Assembly: GCF_003443675.1 (NCBI RefSeq)
Contig: NZ_CP031963.1
Coordinates: forward strand, 5,492,501 to 5,556,500
Length of the DNA stretch: 64,000 nucleotides
Reading direction: 5' to 3'
From: Aquimarina sp. BL5
GTDB lineage: Bacteria > Bacteroidota > Bacteroidia > Flavobacteriales > Flavobacteriaceae
Part shown: one piece after another, positions 36,462 through 46,925 of the stretch
How positions within the stretch are numbered: position 1 is the first letter of the stretch
Layout of the letters: the number at the start of each line of letters is the position of its first letter
Position numbers and translations under genes: made by a program
Notes under the pieces: generated by a model
Seen by the model: the letters and a program-made list of their open reading frames with translations, nothing else
Databases searched by the model: none
What the model was told of the DNA's origin: nothing

Positions 36462-38213
36462 ATGGCATTAATTGATCTAAATACTCCACAGGGTACTGAG
36501 TTAGCGACGTATAGAATCTTAGTAGATGGAACTGAGTTAGAGGGAGCGTTTACTGTAAGAAGTATAGCTACCACTAAAGCGATCAATAAGATTCCAACAG
36601 CTCACATAGAACTACTTGATGGTAGTGTGGCTGCGGCAGATTTTACATCCAGTAATGAGGACATCCTAATTCCCGGAAATGAAATGGAAATTAAAATGGG
36701 ATATCAAGGAGATGAAGAAACTGTTTTTAAAGGGATTATTATAAAACATGGAATTAAAACACTGGGAACAAATGCCAACTCATTATTAATAATTGAAGCC
36801 AAAGACCTTGCAATAAAAACCACTATAGGGAGGAAAAACAGATATTTTTCTGAGGTTACCGATAGTGAAATGATAGAAACAATTTTAGGAGATTATAGTG
36901 ATCTATCTATAGAAATAGAAGCAACTACTAATACACAAGAACAGATGGTCCAATATTATTGTTCGGATTGGGATTTTTTAGTTACACGCGCAGAAGCAAA
37001 TGGGCATCTTATTATGGTCGATGATGCTACTATAAAAACAAGTGCTCCTGATTATGCTCAAGAACCGGTAGCAAGCTTAGCATATGGTCACAATATTTTA
37101 GAATTTGATTTCGAAATGGATGCGAGAAATCAGTTCTCGACAATTGAAACGAGATCTTGGGATATTAGTAATCAAGAGGTAATAACAAGTAGTAATAAAC
37201 CTCAAGATATAACGGAATTAGGAAATATAACATCTTCAGATCTTTCAGATACTATAGGGTTAGATCCTTTAAATTTTCAGCATACAGGTTTGTTAAACCC
37301 CGAAGAACTTCAATCTTGGACAAATGCAAGAATGCTTAGGAGTCAATTGTCAAAAATTATAGGAAGAGTCAAAATTTTAGGAAATAATCAAATTAAACCA
37401 GGAAACCTGATTACTATAGATGGCTTAGGAGAGCGTTTTAACGGAACAGCTTTCGTGGCAAGTGTAAGCCATTCTTTTGCTTCCAATTGGAATACGCATT
37501 TACAGATAGGATTAAGTCAGAAGTTTTTAACTGAATGTTATGACGATGTACAGGCAATCCCATCTTCATCATTATTACCTGCTATTAGTGGTTTGCATAT
37601 AGCCAAAGTGAGTGCTATTCATGACGACCCTTTGGGAGAAAATCGAATCAAAATAAAACTACCACTAATTAGCACAGAAGATGAAGGAACGTGGGCGAGG
37701 ATAGCAACTCTGGATGCCAGCGAGAATAGAGGAAGTTTCTTTCTGCCTGAAATTGATGATGAGGTTATCGTTGGTTTCTTGAACGATGATCCCAGAAATC
37801 CAATAATAATAGGAATGGTACATAGCAGTGCTAACCCCGCTCCCTTTGAGGCAACAGAAGAGAATGATGAAAAAGGAATTGTTACCAGAAGTGAAATGAA
37901 ATTAGTTTTTGATGATGGTAAAAATCACATTCTTTTAGAAACCCCAAATGGCAATAAAGTTTTACTCTCCGAAGACGAAGCTGCTATTCAGATCGAGGAC
38001 GAAAATGGTCATAAAGTGACACTGGATGGTGACGGAATTTTATTAGATAGTAAAGGAGATGTAAATATAAAAGCAAGTGGAGATGTTAATATCGAAGGAG
38101 CTAATATAAATATTAAAGCACAATCAGCTTTTAAAGCAGAAGGATCTTCTGGAGCAGAAGTATCCTCAAGTGCTTCAACAGTAATAAAAGGTTCAATAGT
38201 TCAAATAAATTAA
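36462..38213 (+). CDS. eCIS spike protein (VgrG-like, Afp8)
   Basis: This 583-aa protein has the gp27-like ring region (about 1-370), a gp5-like OB-fold (about 376-455, with NRIKIKLPLISTEDEGTWAR and FFLPEIDDEVIVGF), and a C-terminal repeat needle (from about 520, with GDVNIKASGDVNIEGANINI). It should form the trimeric spike under the tube that opens the target membrane. There is no fused effector domain after the needle. It overlaps the PAAR gene by 1 nt. Confidence 0.95.
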   Translation: MALIDLNTPQGTELATYRILVDGTELEGAFTVRSIATTKAINKIPTAHIELLDGSVAAADFTSSNEDILIPGNEMEIKMGYQGDEETVFKGIIIKHGIKTLGTNANSLLIIEAKDLAIKTTIGRKNRYFSEVTDSEMIETILGDYSDLSIEIEATTNTQEQMVQYYCSDWDFLVTRAEANGHLIMVDDATIKTSAPDYAQEPVASLAYGHNILEFDFEMDARNQFSTIETRSWDISNQEVITSSNKPQDITELGNITSSDLSDTIGLDPLNFQHTGLLNPEELQSWTNARMLRSQLSKIIGRVKILGNNQIKPGNLITIDGLGERFNGTAFVASVSHSFASNWNTHLQIGLSQKFLTECYDDVQAIPSSSLLPAISGLHIAKVSAIHDDPLGENRIKIKLPLISTEDEGTWARIATLDASENRGSFFLPEIDDEVIVGFLNDDPRNPIIIGMVHSSANPAPFEATEENDEKGIVTRSEMKLVFDDGKNHILLETPNGNKVLLSEDEAAIQIEDENGHKVTLDGDGILLDSKGDVNIKASGDVNIEGANINIKAQSAFKAEGSSGAEVSSSASTVIKGSIVQIN

Positions 38214-38497
38214 TGATTATGGCAGCAGCAGCAAGAATATTAGACACTACCAATCATGGAGGAACCATTATCGGTCCTGGAGAACCTACAGTATTAATAG
38301 GTGGTATGCCAGCTGCCGTGCTTGGTGATAATCACGCTTGTGTACTACCACCAGTTTCACATCAACCTACAGTGTCTCCTTTTCCTATGGGAAGTACAAC
38401 AGTTTTACTGGGAGGTAAGCCTGCAATTAGAGTTGGTGATACATGTATCTGTGGAGCTTCTGCAGTGGTCGGAGAGCCAACAGTTTTAATAGGATAA
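38213..38497 (+). CDS. eCIS PAAR spike tip (Afp10-like)
   Basis: This 94-aa PAAR-repeat protein sharpens the spike tip. Three PAAR-type turns are visible: HGGTIIGPGEPTVLIGGMPA, then the H/C pair DNHACVLPP, and a repeat ending GDTCICGASAVVGEPTVLIG. The histidines and cysteines (His near 43, Cys near 45, 81 and 83) are set to bind a metal ion. The start may be the second ATG at 38219 (MAAAARI), which matches other PAAR proteins better. No effector is fused to it. Confidence 0.94.
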   Translation: MIMAAAARILDTTNHGGTIIGPGEPTVLIGGMPAAVLGDNHACVLPPVSHQPTVSPFPMGSTTVLLGGKPAIRVGDTCICGASAVVGEPTVLIG

Positions 38498-38500
38498 ATT

Positions 38501-38935
38501 ATGACTAAAGAAAATAACAATACAATTGATAATAAAGGATTTCTTGGAAGAGGATGGAAATTTCCTGTTCAGTTTACCAGAGGTAATAATAGTGTGTCAC
38601 TGGTACAGCATGAAGAAGACATAAAAGAAAGTCTCATTATTCTGTTAACCACGATTAGAGGAAGTAGACTTTTGCGACCTAGTTATGGTACAAGCGTTAG
38701 AACTCTGATTTTTGAACCCCTTGATACAAATACAGCCACGTATATATCAGAAGAAATTAAGAAGTCAATTTTAATACATGAACCAAGAGTTTTTGTAGAT
38801 AAAGTTGAAGCTGTTCAGGAATCGTTAAATGGCACTTTAAAAGTATCTATTGATTATACTATTATTTCTAGTAATACCAGATCCAATTTGGTATTTCCAT
38901 TCTACATAAATGAAGGAACAAACATTATAAAATGA
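38501..38935 (+). CDS. eCIS baseplate wedge protein (gp25/GpW, Afp9-like)
   Basis: This 144-aa protein has the gp25 fold: QFTRGNNSVSLVQHEEDIKE, ILLTTIRGSRLLRPSYGT with the usual Arg/Pro/Tyr/Gly, FEPLD, then IHEPRVFVDKVEA. It binds the sheath to the baseplate wedge and starts contraction in related machines. In most Afp/PVC clusters it precedes PAAR; here it follows it. It overlaps the next gene by 4 nt (ATGA). Confidence 0.93.
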   Translation: MTKENNNTIDNKGFLGRGWKFPVQFTRGNNSVSLVQHEEDIKESLIILLTTIRGSRLLRPSYGTSVRTLIFEPLDTNTATYISEEIKKSILIHEPRVFVDKVEAVQESLNGTLKVSIDYTIISSNTRSNLVFPFYINEGTNIIK

Positions 38936-41900
38936 GCGAAAACTGTTTACATAGTAACCCATTGAGAAGAGACGGCACTAGCCAGCAGCAACGAACGTTA
39001 AATACGTTGCTTCCATCTTATGTTGCAGTCGATGAAAGAAGTATGAAAGATCTGATGGAATTTGTTCACACCTTTGGAGAAGAAATTCGATTTTATGATG
39101 ACGCGAATTCAATTGATAGTCACTGGGCAGATTTCTTTAAAATCACAGACGAAGACTGGGCCTCTTTTTCGTTAGAAACATATTTGGAACAATTGAAAAT
39201 TGACCAATTCACAAAACCACATTTAGCACTTTTCTTTGGTTTCTTATACATGTTTAAAGTGGTTCAGGATGACATAAATACGATCACAGAGAGACATCTG
39301 GATTTTTATTATAAAGAAGTATTACAATTAGAAGAGAAAGCTGCAGAGTCAGATAAGATTTCTATTATTTTCGAATTAGCTAAACACATAGAGAGTCATT
39401 TGCTAAAAGCAGGAACTCCTTTAAAGGCAGGAAAAGATAATACAGGAGTAAATGTAACTTATAAACTTAATGAAGATACTGTAATAAATAAGGCACAGGT
39501 AGTAGAGATTAAAGCTCGGTTTACAAATTTAGAAGACCAATGGGCAAGTGAAACAAAATATCCAAAAACGAATCATAGCGTCTATAGTTCACCAATTGCA
39601 AACTCTGCGGATGGTCTTGGTGAGGAAATACAAACTGAAGAAAAAGATTGGAGAGTTTTTGGACGCCCTTCATTTATCAACAATGAAGATGATCCTACAG
39701 GATTAAAAATTGCCGATCGCAAACAAGGTGAAATTGGTTTCGCCATTGCCAGCCCAATTTTGTTTTTGGCAGAAGGACAAAGAAAAATTGATTTAGATGT
39801 ATCCATAGATTTTAATGGTGATAAAAATAAAGAAATAAATATCCAGAACAAGATTCTGATATTGTTATCCGGGGAAGAAGAATGGATTGAAACAACATTT
39901 TTACCAAGTGATAAGGCGGTAATAAAATTTATTGATGGGGTTTGGAAAATGCAAATTACAACGCATTTAAAAGTAGATCAACCCGCTGTTTTAGCCTATG
40001 ATAATGAAGTTTTTGAAGAAAATATCAGTACTAAATGGCCTGTTCTCAAGTTACTGATCAACTCAGAAGATCCCACAGAAGAATCCCTCTATAAAGATCT
40101 AATTAACGTTTCAGTAGATACTATAAATCTTACTGTAGAAATTGATGGAGAAACAGATAATATACCGGGTATTCAAAACCTAATCGTTCAGAATGATGAT
40201 AGTATTTTAGATGTATCTAAACCGATGCCTATTTTTGGAAGTCAACCTCGTGTTGGTAGTAAATTTTACATCGGGAGTTGGGAGATATTTCAAAAAAACT
40301 TGAGTTATATTACTCTAAAACATCAATGGATTGATTTACCCATAGATGCGGGTGGTTTTGTGGATTATTATAAGAAGTATTCTCCAGCTAACCTAAGAAA
40401 AAATGCAGCTTTCACAATCAATACGGCGGTTTTAGATCAAAAAAAATGGAATAATGTATTTAATTGGAGATACTTGTTCAGAAATTCGGACGGGTCTCCG
40501 ATAGATACCGATACGACACTTCCTACGGCCACAGAACAGAGTAAAATGGCATTAAGTAGTTCCTCATTTTCTAATTTAGAAAGAGATGTAGATATGCCTT
40601 TAGCTCAAGAATATGATAATAATCTTGATAAAGGGTTTATTCGATTTGCTCTTCGCGAAGTTGATTTTGGTAATAAAACCTTTCCAAAAGACTTTTCGGC
40701 TCAAGCTATTGAACTTGCTAAGGAAAATCCATCAGCAGATGCTGCACTTCCGAATGCGCCATATCTTCCAATGATAGAAAATTTATCAATTTATTATAAG
40801 TCTTCTGTATCTTTTAATCTTAATAGTACTACCACTAATACAGAAGAGAATGATATTGTTGAGCAATTTTTTCACCTGGAACCTTTTGGAAATTATGAGG
40901 TAGATAGAACGAAAGCTTCCAACACTATATTTTCCTTAATAGAAGAAGAAGGAAGTTTGTTTATAGGTATTGATAATTTAAATCCTCCACAAACACTTTC
41001 ACTATTAATTCAGGTAGCTGAGGGAAGCGCAAACCCCAAAAAAGAAAAGCAAGAAGTAACATGGCATTATTTATCAGAGAATAATTGGTTACCGTTTGAC
41101 CAATATACTTTATTGAGTGATGGTACAAATGGTTTACTCACTTCCGGAATTATTAAACTAGATATTCAACGTAATATTTCGATTGGTAATTCTCGGTTAT
41201 CTCCAGATTTATATTGGCTAAAGGCTAGTGTAGCTAAAGATTCTGATGCAGTTTGTGATATTATTGATATAAAAGCACAGGCAATTAGCGCTTCTTTTGT
41301 AGATCAGCATAATGATCCAAAATTTCTTGAGAATGCATTAGAAGCTGGAACCATTTCTAAGCTTTTAAACGCAGATGCCTCTGTAAAAAAAATAGAGCAA
41401 CCTTATGCTTCGTCTGATGGTAAACCTCCAGAAAAGGAGAAAGCATTTTATACACGAGTTAGTGAACGTTTACGACATAAAAATAGAGCTATAACTATCT
41501 GGGATTATGAACATTTAATCTTAGAAAAATTTCCAAAAGTTTATAAAGTAAAATGTGTTAATCATACAAGTTTTGATGGCACCATAACAGATTATAGTGA
41601 GACTGCACCTGGACATGTTTCTGTAGTTGTAATTGCTAATGTTCAAAATAAAAATGCAGTTGATCCATTACGTCCATTAGCTAGTTTAGATCAACTTAGT
41701 GAGATTACATCTTTTATAGACAAGATAAAACTTCCTTGCGTGATACTGCATGTTAAGAATCCAATTTATGAAGAAATAAAAGTAGATTTTAAAGTGAAAT
41801 TTAATAAAGGTATTGATGCGGGCTATTATACATCTAAACTAAGAGAAGAAATTAAACATTTTCTTTCTCCCTGGGCTTCTGACTGTGCCACTGATATTGT

Positions 41901-42183
41901 TTTTGGTGGGAGGATACACAAATCCGTGATTCTAAACTTTGTAGAAGAAAGATCCTATGTAGATTATGTAACGTGTTTTAAAATGTTTCACATCATAAAT
42001 GACGAATCTAATATATCTATCAAGGAAGTAGATGAAGCCTTAGCACAAACCTCTGTATCCATTATTGGTTCTGCAAGAACCCATACTATAGAAGAAATTG
42101 CTGCGAGTGAAGCTGATCAGTGTAAATGCGATGATAATATCATATTAAGTACAGAAGAGTTGACAGCTATTGATAATTGCTAA
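38932..42183 (+). CDS. eCIS baseplate J-like protein (Afp11-like)
   Basis: This 1083-aa protein matches the gpJ/gp6 wedge family. The C-terminal third contains KNRAITIWDYEHLILEKFP, VVVIANVQN and a late CATDIVFGGRIHKSVILNFV, all typical of Afp11-type baseplate proteins. The long middle is beta-rich and probably forms the outer arm. It is translationally coupled to gp25. No membrane segment or signal peptide is present. Confidence 0.9.
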   Translation: MSENCLHSNPLRRDGTSQQQRTLNTLLPSYVAVDERSMKDLMEFVHTFGEEIRFYDDANSIDSHWADFFKITDEDWASFSLETYLEQLKIDQFTKPHLALFFGFLYMFKVVQDDINTITERHLDFYYKEVLQLEEKAAESDKISIIFELAKHIESHLLKAGTPLKAGKDNTGVNVTYKLNEDTVINKAQVVEIKARFTNLEDQWASETKYPKTNHSVYSSPIANSADGLGEEIQTEEKDWRVFGRPSFINNEDDPTGLKIADRKQGEIGFAIASPILFLAEGQRKIDLDVSIDFNGDKNKEINIQNKILILLSGEEEWIETTFLPSDKAVIKFIDGVWKMQITTHLKVDQPAVLAYDNEVFEENISTKWPVLKLLINSEDPTEESLYKDLINVSVDTINLTVEIDGETDNIPGIQNLIVQNDDSILDVSKPMPIFGSQPRVGSKFYIGSWEIFQKNLSYITLKHQWIDLPIDAGGFVDYYKKYSPANLRKNAAFTINTAVLDQKKWNNVFNWRYLFRNSDGSPIDTDTTLPTATEQSKMALSSSSFSNLERDVDMPLAQEYDNNLDKGFIRFALREVDFGNKTFPKDFSAQAIELAKENPSADAALPNAPYLPMIENLSIYYKSSVSFNLNSTTTNTEENDIVEQFFHLEPFGNYEVDRTKASNTIFSLIEEEGSLFIGIDNLNPPQTLSLLIQVAEGSANPKKEKQEVTWHYLSENNWLPFDQYTLLSDGTNGLLTSGIIKLDIQRNISIGNSRLSPDLYWLKASVAKDSDAVCDIIDIKAQAISASFVDQHNDPKFLENALEAGTISKLLNADASVKKIEQPYASSDGKPPEKEKAFYTRVSERLRHKNRAITIWDYEHLILEKFPKVYKVKCVNHTSFDGTITDYSETAPGHVSVVVIANVQNKNAVDPLRPLASLDQLSEITSFIDKIKLPCVILHVKNPIYEEIKVDFKVKFNKGIDAGYYTSKLREEIKHFLSPWASDCATDIVFGGRIHKSVILNFVEERSYVDYVTCFKMFHIINDESNISIKEVDEALAQTSVSIIGSARTHTIEEIAASEADQCKCDDNIILSTEELTAIDNC

Positions 42184-42196
42184 AAATAATGTTTGA

Positions 42197-45100
42197 ATGA
42201 ATGAATCACAAACCATATCGAAACAATTACCTGTTTTAAAGAGCATGCAATATGAAACGTTGCGAGAATTAGGAATTCAACGTATTCAGGAGCTGGCGGG
42301 TACATTATGGACAGATTATAATACACATGATCCTGGAATTACCATTTTAGAAGTGCTAAGCTATATGTTAACAGATATCGGATATAGAATCAACTATGAT
42401 ATAAAAGATATTCTAGCACAGAAACTAGGGAGTCCAGATTATTATGATATTAAGAACTTCTATACTGCTTGCGAAATATTACCTGTTTGCCCCGTGACTT
42501 TTAATGATTTTCGGGAGATTATGATAGACGTAGAAATAGTAGATGATACAGAAGAAGAAGTACAATACTATGGCGTAAAAAATGCTTGGATAGATAAGTC
42601 TCCAGATGCAGAACATGCGATCTATGTAAACAAGAAGAAAAGTGAATTGAGTCTATCTCCAGTGCCCAATTCTTCTGAAGAAGATATGTTTTATGTAAAA
42701 ACGCTATACGATGTGTTATTAGAGTTTGATAAAAATGAAAAGTATGGAGATTTAAATGAAAATACAATCGAAGGAGATTTTGTTTTATATGAATTCCCTG
42801 CGTTAGAAGAGTTACAAGGATTGAAAATTGCGATCGAGATTACATTTCCAAATTGGGATGATGATATTGATTGGTCTAATTATGATGAAGTACGTGATTC
42901 TGTGAGTGATGTTACTCTAAAATTTTTGAATGTAGCAGACAGTTATGATTTTAATTATGACGTATCCAATGACAAAAGAGTAATTCTTGTAGAAAATGCG
43001 AATTCTAAACCTGTTCCGGATTTAGCAAATCTGATCACTCAAATAAACAATTTTATGTATGATCCTATTGAAGGGTTAATTGTAAAATATGTAGAGAAGA
43101 TTACTATTATTCATCAAATAGTAGAAGAGGTAAAAACTCAATTACACAAAAACAGAAACTTATGTGACGATTTTTTCCGTTTTAGTGCGTTAAAAGTTGA
43201 AGATATTATTCTGTGTACTGATATAGAACTGGATAATCAAGCAGATGTAGAAGAGACTGAAGCTGCAATTTTTTATGCAATTTCTAATTTTCTTTCTCCC
43301 ACAGTATATTTCTACACCTTAGACGAAATGCTGAATAAGTGTGCTATTGAAAACAAATATACTATTGAAGCAATCAGTCTAGGAGAAAAAATAATAACAA
43401 TAAATACGAAGTTAATTGAAGATGTAGGTAGTGAAGACACTGTTTCTATTTCGGGTGATGAAACTATTTCTGGAGAATATACGGTTAAGTGTATAAAAGA
43501 AAATGATCTTAATCCTGCTTTTACGGATATTCATATAGACGAAGAAATCACTTCAGCTACTTTCTCAGAAGATACTATCTTATTTGTAGGGAGAATAGAT
43601 GAAAACCTTTGTAAAACAGTTGATGAAATTTTTGAAGGTCCCAAATTAAAACATGGGTTTATTGATGAGAAAGAGCTCGAAGCTGCACAACTTACTAAAG
43701 TTATTCATGTTTCTGATTTGATCAGAATTATCATGGATATCAAAGGAGTTAAAGCTGTACGTAATATACAGATAGCTAATAGACCACAAGATAATGATGA
43801 TGGTATTGATGAAAAAAGTGTAAAATGGTGCTTAGAACTTGCCTGGAAGTATAAGTACGTTCCTAGATTGAATTTAAGTGACTCAAAGATCACTTACTAT
43901 AAAGACCAATTGCCATTTTTGGCTGATGATGATGAGGTTAATACATTAATTGAAGCACTTGAAGCAACCGATAGACCACAAAAAATTCGGTATCCTAAAA
44001 TGAATATTGATCCGCCATTAGGAGAATTTAAAGATATCGAAAACTATGTCTCATTACAGGAAGAGTTTCCGGATATCTATGGAGTAGGTTCTTCTGGTAT
44101 TCCAGATTTATCTTCTTTAGAAGGATTGAAAAAAGCTGAACGCGAAGGAAAAGTAAAACAACTAAAAGGCTTTCTTACCTTTTTTGATCAATTGATTGCT
44201 AATGAATTAGCGCAATTAAATATGGTGAAGGATCTCTTTTCTATGAATGGAGAGAAAAATGAATTTGGAGAATACAAAATTGATCATACGTATTTTTCAA
44301 AAGTATTGTATGATGTAATTCCTAACGGTTCAGAATTATATGTTGATCAGGCGGGACATTTAGTAAGTCTAAAAAAAATAGTGGAGGATGAGAGCCTTTA
44401 CATACAAAGAAGAAATAAATTTTTAGATCATTTGTTAGGCAGATTTGCAGAAACTTTTACCGATTATGCAATACTCGCTCATAAGATTGATAAAGAAAAA
44501 GCAGGACTAGATCTTATTGAAGATAAACTGCAATTTTTAGATCGCTATCCAGCTATTAGTGCAGAAAGAGGAAAAGGATTTAATTATTTACAAGATTGCT
44601 ATCAGTGGCATATCCACAATGTTTCAGGAGTAGAACAACGTGTTTCGTTTTTAACAGGAATGGAAGAGAGAGAAGTTTCGACTCTTAATTTTAGTGATAA
44701 CTTTTTAATTGATCCTGTGATAGCGGGTTTTACAATACAGGATGATTTAAGTGTTCCGTTACTCGTACAAAAAGACAATCTAGAAAGTGATATTGAGGTA
44801 AAAGAATTACTGGAGCGTATCATAATGACTGGTTTATGTAGAAGTAATTATGAAACAATTGTAGAAGAAACCGGTGATTTTTCTTTTCGATTAATTTGTG
44901 AAGACGAAATATTAGCTGTTAGTTCAAAAGTCGATTATAATTCCGATATAATAGGAGGAGATGCCGATACCGCAATTCTTGAACTAATTAAAGTTTTAAA
45001 AAGAGAGTATTTTGATAACCACGAGTCGAATAGAAAGAATTTGTCTTGTCCGTTTAAGAATTACTTCACTTATGAGTTAGCTGCTGACATTACACCGGTT

Positions 45101-46915
45101 GCTCCGGATTTACCAACATATACCTTTAAGTATGTGATGTATTCCAAAGCGTTTCAATTTACGGATGAATTCAAAATCCTGGAAGGCGAAATTACCGAAG
45201 AAATTGTATTGGAGGAAACCGAAACACTGCCATTAACAGAAGAACAAGTACTAAAAAAAGGAGAGGCTAAAATCCAAAAATTATTTTGGGAGATTATATA
45301 TAACGCTATAGACAGACGTCAGTATCTATTGGATGTAAACCTAACTCCATATCGTTTTCAATTATGTAGTTCGAAAGGACAAGTGATAGGTAGTAGTGTT
45401 GCTGAAAACTTCAATGTAATATTGGCAGATCAAATTAAGACTAGTAGTGCTAACACCCTTCAGATAATTGAATCTACCGCTAATGATGGAAATTATACCA
45501 TTAACAATGCAGAAGCTAAAGGTCCCAATATCGAACTTGAATTAACTAATAATATACCTTCTCCAATATTTGATGGGAAAGCTATTTGGGAAGAAACTTT
45601 TGATATTCAGGAAATAAATGTAGAAAAAAGATGGGTAAAAGCCACTTCGGATATTAGTACTAATTTTTTAGTGAATGATATATTCGAAATAAGAAATTCT
45701 ACAAGTAATGATGGTTTATATACAATAAGAAGTATTGATAATGATGGAGGGAAAACGATATTAAGATTTTGGGAACCTATTCCTACTGATGAAACAGATG
45801 GAGAAATTGTAGACCAGCATATTTTCGAAATGATTGCCGTTAATCTTAATGTAGTAACCGTAAAAGGAGGAGAAGATGAAAAAGCCATTCAGCAATTAAT
45901 TGATTTTGTTACAGATAAGTTCATCAAAAAAGAAGGTATGCATTTAATAGAACATACCTTACTTAGACCAAGGATTAATGAAGAGTTGTTTGTTGATTTA
46001 GCGCCAAGACATTTGGTGTCTTTAGGAGGTAGTTCTGCTCAATTAGTTTTTCCGAAACGAACTGAAATCCTAAGTGCTAATTCTGATAACAATACCATAT
46101 TAGTTTCAGATAATATTAAAGCAGAAATTATTGGAGATACTATACATGTCGAAGAAGGACCTTATAACGGTCAAGAGTTTACAATTAAAAAGATCACAAC
46201 ACAAGCAGGGAAATCAAGAATTCACTTAAACGAAGATTTGAAGTTTAATTTGCCAAACCTTCCATTCGACAATGGATCCGTAAGATATGGTAGCCAAATA
46301 GATCTTGTGAAAATCAAGCCTGTAACGAATACTATAACCGTAAGCGATGCACAAGTATTAGCAATCAAAGTGGGGGATGAGGTGATCGTTAAAAATCCTG
46401 AAAACAAAGAAAATGATGGGACTTTTATTGTTAAAACGATTAAAGAAAATGATCTCAATTATGATATAAGATTGATGTCCAAATTACAATGGGTACAAGA
46501 TGATTTATTACCTGTTTATTTAGATCAGGACTGCAAATCTTGCCAGTTAAGTGATGTTTATTCTTGTATTGCCACAGTTATTATACCGTATTGGGCGGAT
46601 CGTTTTATAAATCTAGATTTTAGAAAATTTATAGAGAAAACAATCAGACTAGAAGCTCCAGCTCATGTGATGCTTAATATATGTTGGATCAATTGTGAAC
46701 AAATGGAAACTTTTGAACAAAAATATAAAGCATGGCTTTTTGAAATCAATAAACCAATATGGAATAAACCTAATTTATCCATTGCATTAAACGAATTTAT
46801 AGAAGCGTTAACAGCTAGTAGAAATATATACCCAACCGGTACTTTACATAGTTGTGATGAAGATGAATCACTAGAAAGCGCTATTATATTAAATAATTCC
46901 GTCTTAGGAACCTAA
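42197..46915 (+). CDS. eCIS large baseplate protein (Afp12-like) with inserted beta modules
   Basis: At 1572 aa this is the largest gene in the window. The N-terminus, LAGTLWTDYNTHDPGITILE and LSYMLTDIGYRINYD, is the classic start of the second gpJ-like wedge subunit, and the C-terminus has IPYWADRFINLDFRKF and LEAPAHVMLNICWI, as in relatives. Between them are five related beta-rich modules at roughly 396-451, 1076-1120, 1137-1195, 1289-1348 and 1367-1430, with cores like NDGxYTIxxI. Modules 1 and 5 share IKENDLN. The modules probably decorate the baseplate and could serve as receptor or cage parts (inference). It starts 13 nt after the previous stop. Confidence 0.85.
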   Translation: MNESQTISKQLPVLKSMQYETLRELGIQRIQELAGTLWTDYNTHDPGITILEVLSYMLTDIGYRINYDIKDILAQKLGSPDYYDIKNFYTACEILPVCPVTFNDFREIMIDVEIVDDTEEEVQYYGVKNAWIDKSPDAEHAIYVNKKKSELSLSPVPNSSEEDMFYVKTLYDVLLEFDKNEKYGDLNENTIEGDFVLYEFPALEELQGLKIAIEITFPNWDDDIDWSNYDEVRDSVSDVTLKFLNVADSYDFNYDVSNDKRVILVENANSKPVPDLANLITQINNFMYDPIEGLIVKYVEKITIIHQIVEEVKTQLHKNRNLCDDFFRFSALKVEDIILCTDIELDNQADVEETEAAIFYAISNFLSPTVYFYTLDEMLNKCAIENKYTIEAISLGEKIITINTKLIEDVGSEDTVSISGDETISGEYTVKCIKENDLNPAFTDIHIDEEITSATFSEDTILFVGRIDENLCKTVDEIFEGPKLKHGFIDEKELEAAQLTKVIHVSDLIRIIMDIKGVKAVRNIQIANRPQDNDDGIDEKSVKWCLELAWKYKYVPRLNLSDSKITYYKDQLPFLADDDEVNTLIEALEATDRPQKIRYPKMNIDPPLGEFKDIENYVSLQEEFPDIYGVGSSGIPDLSSLEGLKKAEREGKVKQLKGFLTFFDQLIANELAQLNMVKDLFSMNGEKNEFGEYKIDHTYFSKVLYDVIPNGSELYVDQAGHLVSLKKIVEDESLYIQRRNKFLDHLLGRFAETFTDYAILAHKIDKEKAGLDLIEDKLQFLDRYPAISAERGKGFNYLQDCYQWHIHNVSGVEQRVSFLTGMEEREVSTLNFSDNFLIDPVIAGFTIQDDLSVPLLVQKDNLESDIEVKELLERIIMTGLCRSNYETIVEETGDFSFRLICEDEILAVSSKVDYNSDIIGGDADTAILELIKVLKREYFDNHESNRKNLSCPFKNYFTYELAADITPVAPDLPTYTFKYVMYSKAFQFTDEFKILEGEITEEIVLEETETLPLTEEQVLKKGEAKIQKLFWEIIYNAIDRRQYLLDVNLTPYRFQLCSSKGQVIGSSVAENFNVILADQIKTSSANTLQIIESTANDGNYTINNAEAKGPNIELELTNNIPSPIFDGKAIWEETFDIQEINVEKRWVKATSDISTNFLVNDIFEIRNSTSNDGLYTIRSIDNDGGKTILRFWEPIPTDETDGEIVDQHIFEMIAVNLNVVTVKGGEDEKAIQQLIDFVTDKFIKKEGMHLIEHTLLRPRINEELFVDLAPRHLVSLGGSSAQLVFPKRTEILSANSDNNTILVSDNIKAEIIGDTIHVEEGPYNGQEFTIKKITTQAGKSRIHLNEDLKFNLPNLPFDNGSVRYGSQIDLVKIKPVTNTITVSDAQVLAIKVGDEVIVKNPENKENDGTFIVKTIKENDLNYDIRLMSKLQWVQDDLLPVYLDQDCKSCQLSDVYSCIATVIIPYWADRFINLDFRKFIEKTIRLEAPAHVMLNICWINCEQMETFEQKYKAWLFEINKPIWNKPNLSIALNEFIEALTASRNIYPTGTLHSCDEDESLESAIILNNSVLGT

Positions 46916-46925
46916 AAATAAAATC

